Part shown: piece after piece, positions 62,841-64,000 of the stretch
Numbering within the stretch: position 1 is the first letter of the stretch
Layout: each line of letters begins with the position of its first letter
Source: Romanomermis culicivorax
Taxonomy: Eukaryota > Nematoda > Enoplea > Mermithida > Mermithidae
Direction of reading: 5' to 3'
Length of the DNA stretch: 64,000 bases
NCBI GenBank assembly: GCA_963922205.1
Contig: CAWUHX010000036.1
Coordinates: 248,001 to 312,000, forward strand
Notes under the pieces: generated by a model
The model's database searches: none
What the model was told of the DNA's origin: nothing
The model's input: the letters and a program-made list of their open reading frames with translations, nothing else
Program-made: the position numbers and the translations under genes

Positions 62841-64000
62841 GCCTTCTTAGGTCGAATGTCGAGTTGAACACCGGAGAGGGCTAATCCCCAATGGGCAATG
62901 CGAGGGGATGGGTTTTCCTTCTGTAAGACTTCCTGAACTGCTGTATGGTCAGTGTGTACAATAACATGTTGCTGGAAAAGGTAGGGGCGGAAATACTTGA
63001 CAAACTCAACTACTGCAAGGGTTTCCAACTCAGTTATCGGGTAGTTGCATTCTGTGGGTTTTAGTGCGCGGCTCCCAAAAGCAATGGGGCAATCCTGACC
63101 TTTACTGTTGAGCTGACTGAGAATGGTGCCGATTCCGAGTTTTGAGGCGTCAGTTTGCAGAATAAACGGTTTGGTGAAGTCCAGATGCTGCAGTATTGGG
63201 GCATGAATGAGTAATTCCTTTAGCTTAGTGAATGCGTTTTGATGTTCAGGGCCCCAGGAAAATTCCGAATTCTTTTTGAGTAGCGATGTGAGTGGGCTAG
63301 AAACTTGAGAGCAATTTAGGCCAAGGAATGATTTGACTTCTTTGGAGCTTTTGGGGGTGGGGATGTCATAAATGGACTGTACCTTATTGGGGTCTGGTGA
63401 AATGCCTTGTTGAGAAATGACGTGGCCTAAGTATTGGACTTGGGGCTGGCAGAATTTGCATTTTTGTATGTTTAGTTTAAGGCCTGCTTGAGAGAATCGG
63501 GCAAGAATAGTGTCTAAATGTTCCAGCATTTGGGCATGGGAGTCTGCGAATACCAAAACATCGTCGAGATATACAAGACATGTGTTCCATTGCAATCCCC
63601 AGAGGATAACATCCATTAACCTTTGGAATGTGGCTGGGGCGTTGGTGAGACTGAAGGGGAGGTAGTTGAATTGATACTGGCCGGCTGAGCAATTAAAGGC
63701 CATTTTTTCTCTGTCTGCTTGTGCTATCGGAATAGAATAATATGCATTGGATTGGTCAAGGGACATAAAATGTTTCATTCCACGGAGGGCGTCTAGAATT
63801 TCGTCTATACGGAGCAAGGGGTAGGTATCTTTTTTGGTTACTTTATTGAGACCTCTAAAATCAATGCATAAACGATGGCCTCCATCTTTTTTGGGGACTA
63901 AAACTGTGTTGGTACACCATGGAGAATTGCTCTGGCTTATGACGCCTACTGCTGCGACTTTCTCAACTTCTGCTTGTATGATTTGCTTTTCCTTTGGGGA
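62789..64000 (-). pseudogene. Gypsy-B reverse transcriptase-RNase H (5' end beyond window)
   Basis: Open from the window edge. RT shows 'PKKDGGHRLCIDFRGLN', 'LTNAPATFQRLMD' and the catalytic 'LVYLDDVLVF'. RNase H shows 'LQTDASKLGIGTIL', 'ELETLAVVEF' and 'HTDHTAVQEVL'. A block of about a dozen residues (the usual Tyr-Tyr-Arg-Arg-Phe motif) is missing between 'KSFLGL' and 'SQVSSPL' (near 63313-63330). Near 62832-62845 a one-base loss shifts the frame, so this ORF ends at 62789 while integrase continues in another frame. Confidence 0.88.

Larger units (their letters stand above)
60486..64000 (-). mobile_element. Gypsy-B retrotransposon, 3' part (runs off window end)
   Basis: 3' LTR at 60486-61393 and pol to its right on the minus strand. 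It is a different lineage from Gypsy-A: the sequences, LTRs and lack of a third ORF all differ (integrase ends about 30 bp before the polypurine tract). Pol carries a deletion, a frameshift and a stop, listed separately. Confidence 0.9.

Noticed and set aside
1..64000. CRISPR arrays, bacterial operons or rRNA genes
   Set aside because: None seen; spliced genes and LTR elements show this is eukaryotic nuclear DNA.

Overview
The window looks like a transposon-rich invertebrate genome, most likely a nematode. The main argument is an 11-exon plus-strand gene (1965-18672) that fuses isocitrate lyase to malate synthase in one polypeptide, an arrangement known from nematodes such as C. elegans icl-1. 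Introns are mixed: about 50 nt in places and up to 2.9 kb elsewhere, the long ones being filled with short inverted-repeat transposons. I cannot name the species.

Layout: 1-1740 holds a PIF/Harbinger transposase fragment and spacer. 1852-18673 holds the glyoxylate-cycle gene with its TATA/Inr promoter. 19582-20484 is a solo LTR. 20485-24770 is mostly non-coding with a Merlin/ISXO2-type transposase fragment and an 8-bp-TSD MITE. 24771-27897 (minus strand) is a six-exon mitochondrial calcium uniporter (MCU) gene that I assembled exon by exon; its third intron hosts a hAT-like element with a second MITE nested in it. 28271-52154 is a 23.9-kb tandem of a Ty3/Gypsy-type retrotransposon (LTR-internal-LTR-internal-LTR, period 11,654 bp, minus strand) bounded by one 4-bp target duplication. 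52155-60485 is a graveyard of hAT-like MITEs, a T-rich array and a tRNA-like SINE candidate. 60486-64000 is the 3' part of a second, different Gypsy element (minus strand), whose LTR family also made the solo LTR at 19.6-20.5 kb.

The most interesting object is the third open reading frame of the tandem Gypsy element. It lies downstream of integrase, where some elements carry env, but instead encodes a DEDDy 3'-5' exonuclease domain (RNase D/WRN/MUT-7 type) with all acidic residues and the motif-III Tyr in place. It appears to be made from a spliced mRNA: a short first exon joins in phase to the exonuclease exon. Gag-protease is open, but pol and the end of the third frame carry stops and a frameshift that both copies share. 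Together with the single target duplication and a recombinant-looking middle LTR, this points to unequal LTR-LTR crossover of an already damaged element (or an assembly duplication).

How the genes work together: the fused enzyme runs both glyoxylate-shunt steps (isocitrate to glyoxylate plus succinate; glyoxylate plus acetyl-CoA to malate). MCU is the pore of the inner-mitochondrial-membrane calcium channel. They are neighbours with no evident functional link. The Gypsy tandem sits about 390 bp upstream of the MCU start codon on the same strand, so it may affect MCU transcription.
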